Source: Paraspadella gotoi
Lineage: Eukaryota > Chaetognatha
Length of the DNA stretch: 64,000 nt
Reading direction: 5' to 3'
NCBI GenBank assembly: GCA_051294375.1
Contig: CM119263.1
Coordinates: 16,955,777-17,019,776, forward strand
In this document: piece by piece, positions 24,082 through 36,488 of the stretch
Position numbering within the stretch: the stretch's first letter is position 1
Layout of the letters: each line of letters opens with the position of its first letter
The notes under the pieces: generated by a model
What the model was told of the DNA's origin: nothing
Database searches by the model: none
What the model saw: the letters and a program-made list of their open reading frames with translations, nothing else
Position numbers and translations under genes: made by a program

Positions 24082-25279
24082 AGATCCTGTCTATACTATC
24101 AAGATTGGAGAGAGCAGCGCGTGGGCGGTGTTGCGGTTTTGGAAACGTTGATGGATAAAAGAATGTTGAATATAAGTAAGGTCAGAAGTTAGAAGCATTA
24201 GAGTAAGTTGGAGGGCATTTACCTCAGAGAAAAGCATGAGTCAGTCTAAGATTAAAAAGTTGAAACGAATTATTTAACTTATTTATAAAACATTGATTGG
24301 TTTGAATCAATACACAAAAAAGCGCAGAAACTGCAAAAAATTTATATCATCGCAGCAGTATCAGTGTTAAGTTACGTCATACGCTAATCAGATAGCGACG
24401 TTTATTTATGAATAGATATGACGAATGAAGAGATAGTGAAACTGAGTGACAGACCGACGACCATACTTCACGCCGGATTTGCTAAATTGAGAGGGCTATG
24501 GCTTATTACTGGATTATACGTTATCCTGCCAAAAATCAATTAAATCACTACCTTAATTTTCTACAACCTCACAAATATGCAAGTGAGATTCTAAAAACTT
24601 CAGAAATCATCCCCGTCGAAAACAATTAAACTCTTAAAAGCTGCCGTCCGTGAAAACGTGACTCTCACGCCTGACGAAATTCTCATCGAGTATCGAGAGC
24701 TGAGAATCTAGAAATTCCTCCTCATTCTTTATAATTATGTATCTGACGCCTCCGTCATTTCTTTCTTGACAGCGGATTCGAATATTTTCGTTTCATCGAG
24801 CAAAAATGTCTCGTCATTTGTTGTTGTTGTTGTTTTTTCTTTTTGATTGAGGAGATTTCGATGAAAAGCTTTTTCCGAGTTTGTGACAGACAGAAATGCG
24901 GAATGTGGAATTGCGGAATTGCGCTCATGTGTTTTTATTTGATTTTTTGTCAATGCTATTACTTTTAAACGATTTTCTTCTCAGTTTTAAACGATTTCTA
25001 TCAGTTTTAAACGATTTTCTGTTAGTTTCAAACTAATGGACTAAACCATAATTTGAAAGTTAAAAATAAAACGACATTAGGAAAGTGAACTCTTTCGATG
25101 CTGTTCCTGAAAGTATTCGATAACGATATTATTATCATTATTATATTTTTCTCCCCTCATTAGTTCGACCGCCCCTCGACGCCCCAACTTCCCCGCCTCA
25201 ATTCCCGACGTGCATCTTTGCCCATAAAACGCTCCAGTCTTCGCCCGCCTTCGAATCTTCCGCCTGCATCTCTTTTTTC

Positions 25280-25315
<36 letters not shown>

Positions 25316-25771
25316 TTTTGCAGCCCATTGCTCTTCCACCCAATTAGATCTTCGTTCCCTCCGCCCACCATCGCCGGCGATCGTCCGACCTCTAGAGCTC
25401 CGAGTCATTGACGCCGCGCCAGTCGCCGCCTGCCCGACACCCGCCGCACGACTTCCTCTTCCTTGTTTTTTTCATTTATATCCTCGTTTCGCGCACACCA
25501 CTCTCAGCACCACCCAATCCTTGCGGCCGAGTTTGTTTAGTTTTTTCCAGATTTGCCGACGTCGCGCGACCACAAACATGATCCCCTCTTTTCCATTCCA
25601 TCTTTCCAACACCAACCAACATTCCATTGACTCCCACTTACATACTTAAGCATTTCCTCTCCTCGCTTCTTTTAACCAGACTGGCCCTTTTTTTTCCCCG
25701 CCCGGCACAACCAAACTCTCTCTCTTTCTCTCCTCTTCCCTCTCTCCCTCTCTCTCTCTCTACTTTTTCTC

Positions 25772-25841
<70 letters not shown>

Positions 25842-26108
25842 ATCTCTCTCTCTCTCTCTCTCTCTCGTCTCTCTCTCTCTCTCCTCTCTTTTAAAAGCGC
25901 CATCTCTCTTTCCACCCACGGTTGTCGTGTTTTTCCCCAAAAATTCGAAGCCGTCCGGTTTTCCCCGCCCTCGTCTTTGGCAAGGCTTAAAGACATATAC
26001 GACGACGACGACGACGACGAGAACAACGAAGACGACGACGACGTGGCGAAAAACGATTAACGTTGAAAAGCTAATAAACGCTCTCGTTCGCGGCCTTCTC
26101 CTCTCTCT

Positions 26109-26190
<82 letters not shown>

Positions 26191-26200
26191 TCTTCAATAG

Positions 26201-26272
26201 GTCTTTCCACTTGACCAATTGTCCGCGTTAGCTCTCGAGCAACTTTCAATTGCTTCTTGCCTTCGTAAATTG
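26201..26272 (+). CDS. Candidate 24-codon exon
   Basis: A CT-rich tract ending CACTTCTTCAATAG forms a strong acceptor. The exon reads VFPLDQLSALALEQLSIASC then LRKL, phase 0 to phase 0, with donor GTAACC. Leu/Ala-rich and helix-like; no family recognised. In copy c (about 32815) indels break it. Confidence 0.3.
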
Positions 26273-26890
26273 GTAACCGTTTTCATTGCAGATGGCGCAC
26301 CGTCCACAAAGCGGCTTCTTTTACTGGCGCCGTCGCTGATTTATACGAATTACAATTATAATTTTCTTTCTACTGATTCGCCTGGCAACCGTAGAATCAT
26401 TTCGCCTGTCAACCGCAGAATCATTTTGCCTGGCAACTGCGAAGTCATTTCGTTTTTCCGGCTCGATTCGTCAACGCCTCCCAAGCCTCGTCTTCGCGTT
26501 TGAATTCACTTTCTTCTTGACTCTCTCTCCATCGAACACCATCTGTTGGCAATTCTTCTGGATGTCGTTGCATCGGTTGTTTTCTTTGTTTAAACAATTA
26601 AAAGTAGAAAACAGTTTAATAAGAATCAAATAATGTTAGCTACGTAAAATGAAAATTAATTGTATAGAATTTTATTAATCTCTACGTGAGCTTTTTTAAA
26701 GCTTTGCCATGCCAAGAATCTCGAGAAAAAAACCATATTTCGCATTTCTGCCAGTTTTTCAAAAAATAGAAATATAAAAAAGGTCTTTATTTTCTGGAAG
26801 CAGCAAGACTTTTCGTGGCTTTTTAGCGGCGGCGTGGCAAGAAAGCTCTTCGTTCCTGATGTTGGAGGATGTTGAAACTGAGAGCGTCAG

Positions 26891-26893
26891 AAT

Positions 26894-26948
<55 letters not shown>
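26891..26948. repeat. (CT)29 microsatellite
   Basis: Uninterrupted CT. The equivalent in copy c (33518-33600) is interrupted and longer. Confidence 0.95.
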
Positions 26949-26951
<3 letters not shown>

Positions 26952-27489
26952 TAACTGTTCCGACAGTCGAAAACCGTCACTGGAAGTCGGGATAAAACTC
27001 GGATTTATTTTCCCCTTTTATTTTTGGGAACCGAAATCCAAACAAAATGAAAGTTGAAACGATAGTTGCGAACTTTGATCCTCGCGGCCTCAACCATCCA
27101 CTTTTTTTCTTTTTTTCTTTCTATCACTTTTCAGTTTTTTTCTTCTTTTCTTTCTTTCTTTCTTTCTTTCTTTTCTTCTCCTCTTCTTCTTTATCTCTAT
27201 CTTCTCTGTTCTTCTTTCTTTCTTTTTTTTCTCCCTTTCTTTCTTTTTTCTTTCTTCTTTCTAAATTTTATTCTTTCTCTTTCCAACTCGCCTCATTTTC
27301 TTTTAAAACTCTAAATGAGGAGCGTATGTTTTCTATTGCCGTTCATTGGATGACATATAAAGAAAAGTCTGCTCAGGTAATGTCTCAAAAAATTCCCTTC
27401 ATTTCTTTTCTTTCAATTCAATTTATAATATCATTGTCACATATTTTCTTTCTGATCCGTCAAGGTTAGTTTTCAGCATTTAACTTTCT

Positions 27490-27612
27490 TTTCCCTTCCT
27501 TTCCTTTCCTTTCCTGTCCTGTCCTGTCCTGTCCTGTCCTGTCCTGTCCTGTCCTTTCCTTTCCTTTCCTTTCCTTTCCTTTCCTTTCCTTTCCTTTCCT
27601 TTCCTTTCCTTC
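27490..27612. repeat. CCTTT / CCTGT pentanucleotide array
   Basis: CCTTT units, then eight consecutive GTCCT units (about 27514-27553), then about eleven CCTTT units. In copy c (34245-34390) the same array is scrambled. Confidence 0.95.
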
Positions 27613-28053
27613 TCTCTTTTTCATTTTTCTCTATCTTTAATTTTATCTTACTATCTAACTCTTTTTTTCTCCTCGTCTTGTGTTTTTCTTCCGAATTCCA
27701 TTTGTTCTTTTGTTTGACTGATGAAAGTCAGAAAGTAGGAAATGAGGATCAGTGGCGCCAGATGCTGTTGTCCGCCCCTGCGCCACTTTTTTTTTCCTCT
27801 TCAGCGTCCAATATTTAATTATTTATCAACTCCTGTCATATCTATTAAACCCGCTTCTGCTTTAGTCTCGGTCCGGTTATTCTTAGTTAGTGGGATTAAG
27901 ACGTCAACCAGTTTTACTCGTTCTCAGCTTTGATTCCTCACCACATTCACATTAATTAATCTTTTATTTTACTGTAATTTAGTATAAATTCATCAACTAC
28001 GGTTAAATACTCAAATTTATTTATCATATTGATTAGTACCATGTCGACTTTTA

Positions 28054-28520
28054 CAGATGTGGTCAAAAAAAAGTTTAAACTTTGAATCCCCTACTGTCTC
28101 ACTTGTCTGTTAATTAAAAAAGCTTTTTATAGAGGATGGAGCTCCTGGACACAAAGCTAAAGCCACTCAAAAATGGAATGAGGAAAATGAGATAAAGGTG
28201 CTCGAAGGTTGTCCTAGAAATTTGCCTGACTGCAACATCATTGAAAATGTCTGGTCAAGGATAAAAAAAGACATTTTGCTGTACCATGCAACGACAGTCG
28301 ACAAAATCTAAAAAAATATAAAATACATTTGGCGGGAGCTGAATCCTTCATATTTGCGCAGCCTCTATGACTCTCTCCCTCATTGCATGGAAGCGGTGTT
28401 GAAAACAAATGGTAGTCTGACAATATATTAATTAACTGAATATTAAAAATATTATTTTCCTTCAAATAGTGAAATAAAATACTTTTATCCTAATTATTAA
28501 ACTTTTTTTGACCACATGTG
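28054..28520 (+). mobile_element. Non-autonomous Tc1/mariner-type element, copy b
   Basis: The left end starts CAGATGTGGTCAAAAAAAAG and the right end, read on the other strand, starts CACATGTGGTCAAAAAAAGT. These terminal inverted repeats of about 24 bp are flanked by TA on both sides (28052-28053, 28521-28522), the family's target duplication. At 467 bp it is a deletion derivative: sequence inside the left repeat is unrelated to transposase, and only the 3' third of the transposase remains. Confidence 0.85.
28132..28431 (+). pseudogene. C-terminal fragment of a DDxE transposase
   Basis: The frame reads EDGAPGHKAKATQKW, then VLEGCPRNLPDCNIIENVW. These correspond to the second catalytic Asp (28135-28137) and the catalytic Glu (28243-28245) of IS630-Tc1-mariner transposases. 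35 residues separate them, so the signature is DxE with 35, one more than classic Tc1 (34). The first Asp and the DNA-binding N-terminus are absent. An in-frame TAA lies at 28309-28311; beyond it the frame continues with IWRELNPSYLRSLYDSLPHC to a terminal TAA at 28429-28431. Not functional as it stands. Confidence 0.8.
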
Positions 28521-29028
28521 TATACTACGTAGTACGTTTACGTTACAATTCAACTGTTTAGTTTAGTTTAGTTCAAATTTTTTAACTTTTTAGAATTCCT
28601 GTTTCCGAAAAAATGGAAAAAATAAATTTCTAGGACAACAAAAATATAAATGAGAGAAACAAAAATTCCTTATTTAAATGAAAAAAAAAGGCAGCAAACA
28701 GAAGATAGAAAAAAAGTAAACCCAAAAAAGTGAACGAAAAGACGATGCATTCAAAACTAAACGTACAAAAAAAAACCGGATTTTCATGCTGTTTTGGGTC
28801 TTAGGGAGAAACGGGGTAAACAAGCGAAGTCGTAAAAAGATATTTTTATGAGTCGACTTCGGTTCTAAGTTAGGGACGAGCAAAGCGCCGAGAACCGACG
28901 CCAATCCGTCCACGCGCCGTCGAAGGGATTGAGCGAGCTAATCGCCGTCGATGGGATCTGGTGTCGATCCGCGCCGCCGCATAGAAAAAAAGAGAAGACG
29001 ATATCAGGATTCTTTTACTTAATGTAAG

Positions 29029-29200
29029 GGTGACGTAGAGTTCACTTAATTGCCGTCTACTAAGAATTTTGAGTCGCATCGAGAAACGTAGTAGTTTTCG
29101 AGAAGAGATGATGCCCGTTATTACCACATTTCAAAAGATCGTTGTCCAATGTCTACCAACCAGATTCAAAACTGCCTTTGATGCACAAAGGCGCACGACG
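29029..29200 (+). CDS. Candidate exon, frame interrupted by an indel
   Basis: Between an acceptor (TTACTTAATGTAAG) and a donor (ACG|GTGAGC) one frame reads CRLLRILSRIEKRSSFREE then MMPVITTFQKIVVQCLPTRF and KTAFDAQRRTT. Copy b has one extra base near its 5' end that creates a TAG. Copy c (35815-35985) lacks that base but has lost a C near the 3' end. The frame is therefore open only if each copy carries one error. No family is recognised; the opposite strand is also open. Confidence 0.25.
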
Positions 29201-29399
29201 GTGAGCGATCCTCTTTAGATTCGAGTCTCGGGACTCAACTCCGAAACGTTTGACGAATTAAGGCCGGTAGGAGGAAGAAAGAAGGAGGAAAAGGGAGGAA
29301 GAAATAAAGAAAAGAGAAAAGGGAGGAAGGGGTGAAAGAAGGAAAAGAGAAGGGGATAGAAATGAGAGTGTCTGATCGATCAACCGCGCACGTCATAGA

Positions 29400-29477
29400 G
29401 ATGAGAGAGAGAGGAGAGAAGAGAGGGGGGGAGTGAAGAGAGAGAGAGAAGAGAGAGAAAGAGAGAGAGAGGAGAGA

Positions 29478-29527
<50 letters not shown>
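29400..29527. repeat. GA-rich microsatellite
   Basis: Interrupted GA runs, ending with an uninterrupted (GA)n at about 29480-29526. Confidence 0.9.
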
Positions 29528-29530
<3 letters not shown>

Positions 29531-29711
29531 CAGAGTACATTCGGAGGAAAAAAAATTGTGCATGTTCCAATATTTTAGGTATGGACTCGGAACTACTATT
29601 AACCGTTCCGTTCTTTGTCAAACAATTCCCGTAATTTATTTCACAAGAGCTGAGCTTTGCGGCAAAACTCATTAGGTTATTGAAGGTAAGTCAATCTCCT
29701 TTCAAATTCAG

Positions 29712-30334
29712 ACATTGTCTACTCTAAATTATGCGAACCGTTCGAGGAAAAATTTTTTTTTTTCCCCTTTTTTTCTTCTTTTTCTCCGAAAATTTTCCCG
29801 GATCGTACGAATTTGCGGAGAAAATGGTTGGAGAGAAGGAAGGGGTATGGTCTGAGGGAGGAAGAGAAGAAGTGGCAGAAGGACCAAAAGAAAGAAAAGA
29901 AGGGAGGAAGTAGAAATGGAAAACAAATGGATGTAGGATGGACAACAATGGTAGAAGGAAAAATAAAGAACGAAAAGGGCGGGTGGGTTGGGTGAGAGGA
30001 AGAAGGAGAATTTTGAAAAAGATGGAGGGAAAGAGAAAAAGGAAATAGAAAGAGAGTGACTAAACGACGCTGATGGCGGAGAATATGGCAAGAAGGCCGC
30101 AGACCGCGAAACAGAGGCGGAAATGGCAAAAAAAAAAACCAAAGTTAGTTTGGCGAAACTGGCGAAACCGGCGGTAAGGACGGGAAAGGGGGAAAAAGAA
30201 AAACTGAGAACCTGATTTTTAGTTTCAACTCACGTATCGACCCCATCGTCGTCGCGTCGTCTTTGTCGTCGGAGTCATCGTCTTTTGCAGAGTCGTCGTC
30301 GTCGTCGTCGTCGTTTCTCTTTTCGCCATCATCT

Positions 30335-30378
<44 letters not shown>

Positions 30379-30527
30379 CTCGTCGTCATCTCCGCCACCG
30401 TCGCACGTTACGCATTGCCCGTCGGTCCCCTCCCCGAAATTCCAGATGTAAACCAAAAGAGCGAATCTGCCGAGACAGTTGACGACAGCTTGGTTCAGCC
30501 TTCCGGGGAGTTGCAAGCATTTATGAG
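29712..30527 (+). CDS. Kinesin fragment: motor C-terminus and neck exons, copy b
   Basis: After acceptor CCTTTCAAATTCAG the exon at 29712 reads TLSTLNYANRSRK, which matches the conserved kinesin motor segment 'ETLSTLxYANRARxIKN' (last helix of the motor, before the neck). It then runs into poly-T with no GT donor. A second exon, 30446-30527 (82 nt, phase 1 to phase 2), follows acceptor CCCCGAAATTCCAG and reads VNQKSESAETVDDSLVQPSG then ELQAFMR; the VNQ start fits the usual motor-neck transition. Its donor is GC-type. Upstream, 29655-29685 reads LSFAAKLIRLLK, resembling KLTRLL, but the DSLGGN loop that should follow is absent. No P-loop, switch I or switch II motif was found in the window. A partial or decayed kinesin; subfamily not assignable. 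Confidence 0.5.
30292..30390. repeat. (GTC)n triplet repeat
   Basis: GTC/TCG triplets with a short interruption at about 30315-30330. Poly-Asp (minus) and poly-Ser or poly-Arg (plus) ORFs are shadows. Confidence 0.9.
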
Positions 30528-30670
30528 GCAAGCTCGTTGTTAGGAACCCTCTCTTAATTAAACAGGAGAGATAAGGAGGTCGTTTTTAAAACGCGGGAGA
30601 CCGACGCCAAGTAGATACTGGATGGTCTATCATTAAACCTCGCTGAATGGTTCGACTGGTCTTGATTAGA

Positions 30671-30695
30671 NNNNNNNNNNNNNNNNNNNNNNNNN
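30671..30695. other. Assembly gap, 25 N, at a duplication boundary
   Basis: Left flank matches 37430-37445. Right flank restarts block D exactly as the sequence after the 24057 gap does. Confidence 0.99.
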
Positions 30696-31900
30696 AGATC
30701 CTGTCTATACTATCAAGATTGGAGAAGAGCAGCGCGTGGGCGTGTTGCGGTTTTGGAAACGTGATGGGAATAAAAGAATGTAATATAAGTAAGGTCAGAG
30801 TTAGAAGCATTGAGTAAGTTGGAGGGCATTTACCTCCAAGAAAAGCATGAAGTCAGTCTTAAGATTAAAGTTGAAACGAATTATTTATTATTTATAAAAC
30901 ATTGATTGGTTTGAATCAATACTACAAAAAAGCGCATGATTAACTGCAAAAATTTATATCATCGCAGCGTTATCAGTGTTAATTACGTCATACGCTATCA
31001 GATAGCGACGTTTATTTATGAATTAGATATGACGAATGCAAGAATACGTGAAACTCTGAGTGGACCAGACCGTACGACCATACTTCACGCCGGTTGCTAA
31101 ATTGAGAGGCTTATGGCTTATTACTGAGATTATACGTTACTCCCCCTGCCCAAAAATCAATTAAATCACTACTTTAATTTTCTACAACCTCACTAAATAT
31201 GCAAGTGAGATTCTTAAAAACTTCAGAAATCATCCCCGTCGAAACAATTTTAAACTCTTAAAAGTGCCGTCCGTGAAAACGTGACTCCAGCTGAGCGATA
31301 ATTCTCTCGAGTATCGAGAGCTGAGAATCTAGGAATTCTCCTCATTCTTTCATAATTATGTATTCTGACGCCTCCGTCATTTCTTTCTTGACAGCCGATT
31401 CCGAATATTTTCGTTTTCATCGAGCAAAAATGTCTCGTCATTTGTTGTTTTGTTTGTTTTTTCTTTTTGATTGAGGAGATTTCGATGAAAAGCTTTTCCG
31501 AGTTTGTGACAGACAGAAATGCGGAATGTGGAATTCGGCGGATTGGCGCTCATGTGTTTTTTATTGATTTTGTCAATGCTATTACTTTTAAACGATTTTC
31601 TTCTCAGTTTTAAAACGATTTCTATCAGTTTTAAACGATTTTCTGTTAGTTTTCAAACTAATGGACTAAACCATAATTTGAAAGTAAAAATAAAACGACA
31701 TTAGGAAAGTGAACTCTTTCGATGCAATTAAGTTCCTGAAAGTATTCGATACGATTTATTATCATTATTATATTTTTCTCCCTCATTAGTTCGACGCCCC
31801 TCGACGCCCCAACTTCCGCCTCAATTCCCGACGTGCATCTTTGCCCATAAAACGCTCCATCTTCGCCCGCTTCGAATCTTCCGCCTGCATCTCTTTTTTC

Positions 31901-31932
<32 letters not shown>

Positions 31933-32399
31933 CCATTTGCAGCCCATTGCTCTTCCCCCAATTAGATCTTCGTTCTCCTCGCCACCATCGCCGGCGATCG
32001 TCCGACCTCTAGAGGCTCGAGTCATTGACGCCGCCGCAGTCGCCCGCCTGCCCGACACCCGCCGCACGGACTTCCTCTTCTTGTTTTTTTCATTTATATC
32101 CTCGTTTCGCCACACCACTCTCAGCCCACGCACCCAATCCTTGCGGGCCGAGTTTGTTTAGTTTTTCTCAGATTTGCCGACGTCGCGGACCACAAACATG
32201 ATCCTCCTCTTTTCCATTCCATCTTTCCAACACCAACCAACATCCATTGACTCCCCACTTACATACTTAAGCATTTTCCTCTCCTCGCTCTTTTAACCAG
32301 CTGGCCCTTTTTTTTCCCCGCCCGGACACAACCAAATCTCTCTCCTTCTCTCCTCTCCCTCTCTCCTCTCTCTCTCTCTATTTTTTTCTCTCTCTATCT

Positions 32400-32479
<80 letters not shown>

Positions 32480-32725
32480 CTCTCTCGTCTCTCTCTCTCT
32501 CTCTCTCTTTAAAGCGCCATCTCTCTTTCCACCCACGGTTGTCGTGTTTTTCCCCAAAATTCGAAGCCGTCGCGTGTTTTCCCGCTCCTCGTCTTTGGCC
32601 AAGCTAAAGACATATACGACGACGACGACGACGAGAGAACAACGAAGACGGACGACGACGTGGTCGAAAACGCATTAACGTTGAAAAGCTAATAAACGCT
32701 CTCGTTTCGGCGGCCGTCTCCTCTC

Positions 32726-32804
<79 letters not shown>

Positions 32805-33518
32805 TCTTCAAATAGGTCTTTCCACTTGACCAATTGCCGCGTTAGCTCTCGAAGCAACTTTCAATTGCTCTTGCCTTCGTAAATTGGTAACCGTTCATTG
32901 CAGATGGCGCACGTCCACAAAGCGGCTTCTTTTTACTGGCGCCGTCGCTGATTTAACGAATTACAATTATAATTTTCTTTCTACTGATTCGCCTGGCAAC
33001 GTAGAATCCATTTTCGCCTGTCAACCGCCAGAATCATTTTGCCTGGCAACCTGCGAAGTCATTTCGTTTTTTCCGGCTCGATTCGTCAACGCCTCCCAAA
33101 GCCTCGTCTTCGCGTTTGGATTCACTTTCTTCTTGACTCTCTCTCCATCGAACACCATCTGTTGGCAATTCTTTCTGGATGTCGTTGCATCGGTTGTTTT
33201 CTTTGTTTAAACCAATTAAAAGTAGAAACAGTTTATAAGAATCAAATAATGTTAGCTACGTAAAATGAAAATTAATTGATATAGAATTTTATTAATCTCT
33301 ACGTGAGCTTTTTTTTAAAGCTTTGCCATGCCAAGAATCTCCGAGAAAAAAAAACCATATTTCGCATTTCTGCCAGTTTTTCAAAAAAATAGAAATATAA
33401 AAAAAGGTCTTTATTTTCTGGAAGCAGCAAGACTTTTCGTGGCATTTAGCGCGGCGTGGCAAAGAAAGCTCTTCGTTCCTGATGTTGGGGGATGTTGAAC
33501 TGAGAGCGTCAGAATGCT

Positions 33519-33557
<39 letters not shown>

Positions 33558-33799
33558 TCTCTCTCTCCTCTTCTCTCCTCTCTCTCTCCTTCTCTCTTCT
33601 TTCCCTAATGGTTCCGACAGTCAGAAACCGTCACTGGAAGTCGGATAAAACTCGGATTATATTTCCCCTTTTATTTTTGGGAACCGAAATCCAAAACAAA
33701 ATGAAAGTTGAAACGATAGTGCGAACTTGATCCTCGCGGCCTCAACCATCCACTTTTTTTCTTTTTCTTTCTATCACTTTTCAGTTTTTTCTTCTTCTC

Positions 33800-33835
<36 letters not shown>

Positions 33836-34833
33836 TTCTTTTTCCATTTCTTTCTTTTCTTCTTTCTCTTCTTCTTCTTCTTTCTTTCTTTTCTCTTCTT
33901 CTTCTTTTTCTCTCTTTCTTTCTTTCTTTCTTTCTGTTCTTTCTTCTTTCTTTCTTTCTCTTTCTTTCTTTCTTTCTTTCTTTCTTTTTTTCTCCCTTTC
34001 TTCTTTTTTCTTTCTTCTTCTAATTTTATTCTTTCTCTTTCCAACTCGCCTCATTTTCTTTTAAACTCTAAATGAGAGCGTATGTTTCTATTGCCGTTCA
34101 TTGGATGACATATAAAGAAAAGTCTGCTCAGGTAATGTCTCAAAAAATTCCCTTCATTTCTTTTCTTTCAATTCAATTTATAATATCATTGTCACATATT
34201 TTCTTTCTGATCAGTCAAGGTTTATTTTCAGCATTTACTTTCTTTTCCCTTCCTTTCCTTTCCTTTCCTGTCCTGTCCTGTCCTCTGTCCTGTCCTGTTC
34301 CTTCCTTCCTGTCCTTTCCTTTCTCCTTTCCTTTCCTTTTTCCTTCCTGTCCTTTCCTTTCCTCTTCCTTTCTTTCCTTTCCTTCCTTCTCTTTTTTCAT
34401 TTTCTCTATCTTTAATTTATCTTACTATCTAACTCTTTTTTTTCTCCTCGTCTGTTGTTTTTCTTCCGAATTCCATTTGTTCTTTGTTTTGACTGATGAA
34501 GTCAGGAAAGTTAGGAAATGAGGATCAGTTGGCGACCAGATGCTGTTTCCGCCCCTGCGCCACTTTTTTTTTTCCTATTCAGCGTCCAATATTTAATTAT
34601 TTATCAACTCCTGTCAATATCTATTAAACCCGCTTCTGCTTTAGTCTCGGTCGGTTATTCTTAGGTTAGTGGGATTAAGACGTCAAACCAGTTTTACTCG
34701 TTCTCAGCTTTGATTCCTCACCACATTCACATTAATTAATCTTTTATTTCTACTGTAATTTAGTATAAATTCATCACTACGGTTAAATACTCAAATTTAT
34801 TTATCATATTGATTAGTACCATGTCGACTTTTA

Positions 34834-35304
34834 CAGATGTGGTCAAAAAAAAGTTTTAAACTTTGAATCCCCTACTGTCTCACTTGTCTGTTAATTAAAC
34901 AAAGCTTTTTATAGAGGATGGAGCTCCTGGACACAAAGCTAAAGCCACTCAAAAATGTGAATGAGGAAAATGAGATAAAGGTGCTCGAAGGTTTGTCCTA
35001 GAAATTTGCCTGACTGCAAATCATTGAAAATGTCTGTGTCAAGGATAAAAAAAAGACATTTGCTGTACCAATGCAACGACAGTCCGACAAAATCTAAAAA
35101 AATATAAAATACATTTGGCGGGAGCTGAATCCTTCATATTTGCGCAGCCTCTATGACTCTCTCCCTCATTGCATGGAAGCGGTGTTGAAAACAAATGGTA
35201 GTCTGACAATATATTAATTAACTGAATATTAAAATATTATTTTCCTTCAAATAGTGAAATAAAATACTTTTATCCTAATTATTAAACTTTTTTGACCACA
35301 TGTG
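34834..35304 (+). mobile_element. Tc1/mariner-type remnant, copy c of the same element
   Basis: Same terminal repeats, TA flanks and internal order as 28054-28520, and the same flanking DNA, so it is part of block D and not a second insertion. The transposase fragment carries extra frameshifts (for example near 35018 and 35034). Confidence 0.85.
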
Positions 35305-36235
35305 TATACTACGTAGTACGTTTACGTTACAATTCAACTGTTAGTTTAGTTTTAGTTCAAATTTTTAACTTTTTAGAATTCCTGTTTCCGAAAAAAATGG
35401 AAAAAATAAATTTCTAGGACAACAAAAAATATAAATGAGAGAAACAAAAAATTCCTTATTTAAATGAAAAAAAAAGGCAGCAACAGAAGATAGAAAAAAA
35501 GTAAACCCAAAAAAGTGAACGAAAAGACGATGCATTCAAAACTAAACGTACAAAAAAAAACCGGATTTTCATGCTGTTTTGGGTCTAGGGGAGAAACGCG
35601 GGTAAACAAGCGAAGTCGTAAAAAGATATTTTTATGAGTCGACTTCGGTTCTAAGTTAGGGCACGAGCAAAGCGCCGAGAACCGACGCCAATCCGTCCAA
35701 CGCGCCGTCGAAGGATTGAGCGAGCTAATCGCCGTCGATGGGATCTGGTGTCGATCCGCGCCGCCGCATAGAAAAAAGAGAAGACGATATCAGGATTCTT
35801 TTACTTAATGTAAGGGTGACGTAGATTCACTTAATTGCCGTCTACTAAGAATTTTGAGTCGCATCGAGAAACGTAGTAGTTTTCGAGAAGAGATGATGCC
35901 CGTTATTACCACATTTCAAAAGATCGTTGTCCAATGTCTACCAACCAGATTCAAAACTGCTTTGATGCACAAAGGCGCACGACGGTGAGCGATCCTCTTT
36001 AGATTCGAGTCTCGGGACTCAACTCCGAAACGTTTGACGAATTAAGGCGGTAGGAGGAAGAAAGAAGGAGGAAAAGGGAGGAAGAAATAAAGAAAAGAGA
36101 AAAGGGAGGAAGGGGTGAAAGAAGGAAAAGAGAAGGGGATAGAAATGAGAGTGTCTGATCATCAAGCCGCGCACGTCATAGAGAGAGAGAGAGAGAGAGA
36201 GGAGGGGAGGGGAGGAGAGAGAGAGAAGAGAGAGA

Positions 36236-36306
<71 letters not shown>

Positions 36307-36488
36307 CAGAGTAACATTCGGAGGAAAAAAAATTGTGCATGTTCCAATATTTTAGTATTGGACTCGGAACTACTATTAACCGTTCCGTTCTTTGTCAAAC
36401 AAATCCCGTAATTTATTTCACAAGAGCTGAGCTTTGCGGCAAAACTCATTAGGTTATTGAAGGTAAGTCAATCTCCTTTCAAATTCAG

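Larger units (their letters stand above)
24082..30670. repeat. Duplicated block D, copy b
   Basis: About 6.6 kb, matching 30696-37445 along its whole length in the same order and orientation. Its first 2 kb also match 22027-24056. Differences are mostly one-base indels in homopolymers and dinucleotide repeats. Confidence 0.9.

Noticed and set aside
28309-29635. Reassigned stop codon (TAA read as Gln)
   Set aside because: Only two isolated cases, one in a dead transposon. Other candidate genes end normally at TAA, TAG or TGA. Decay or base error is simpler.
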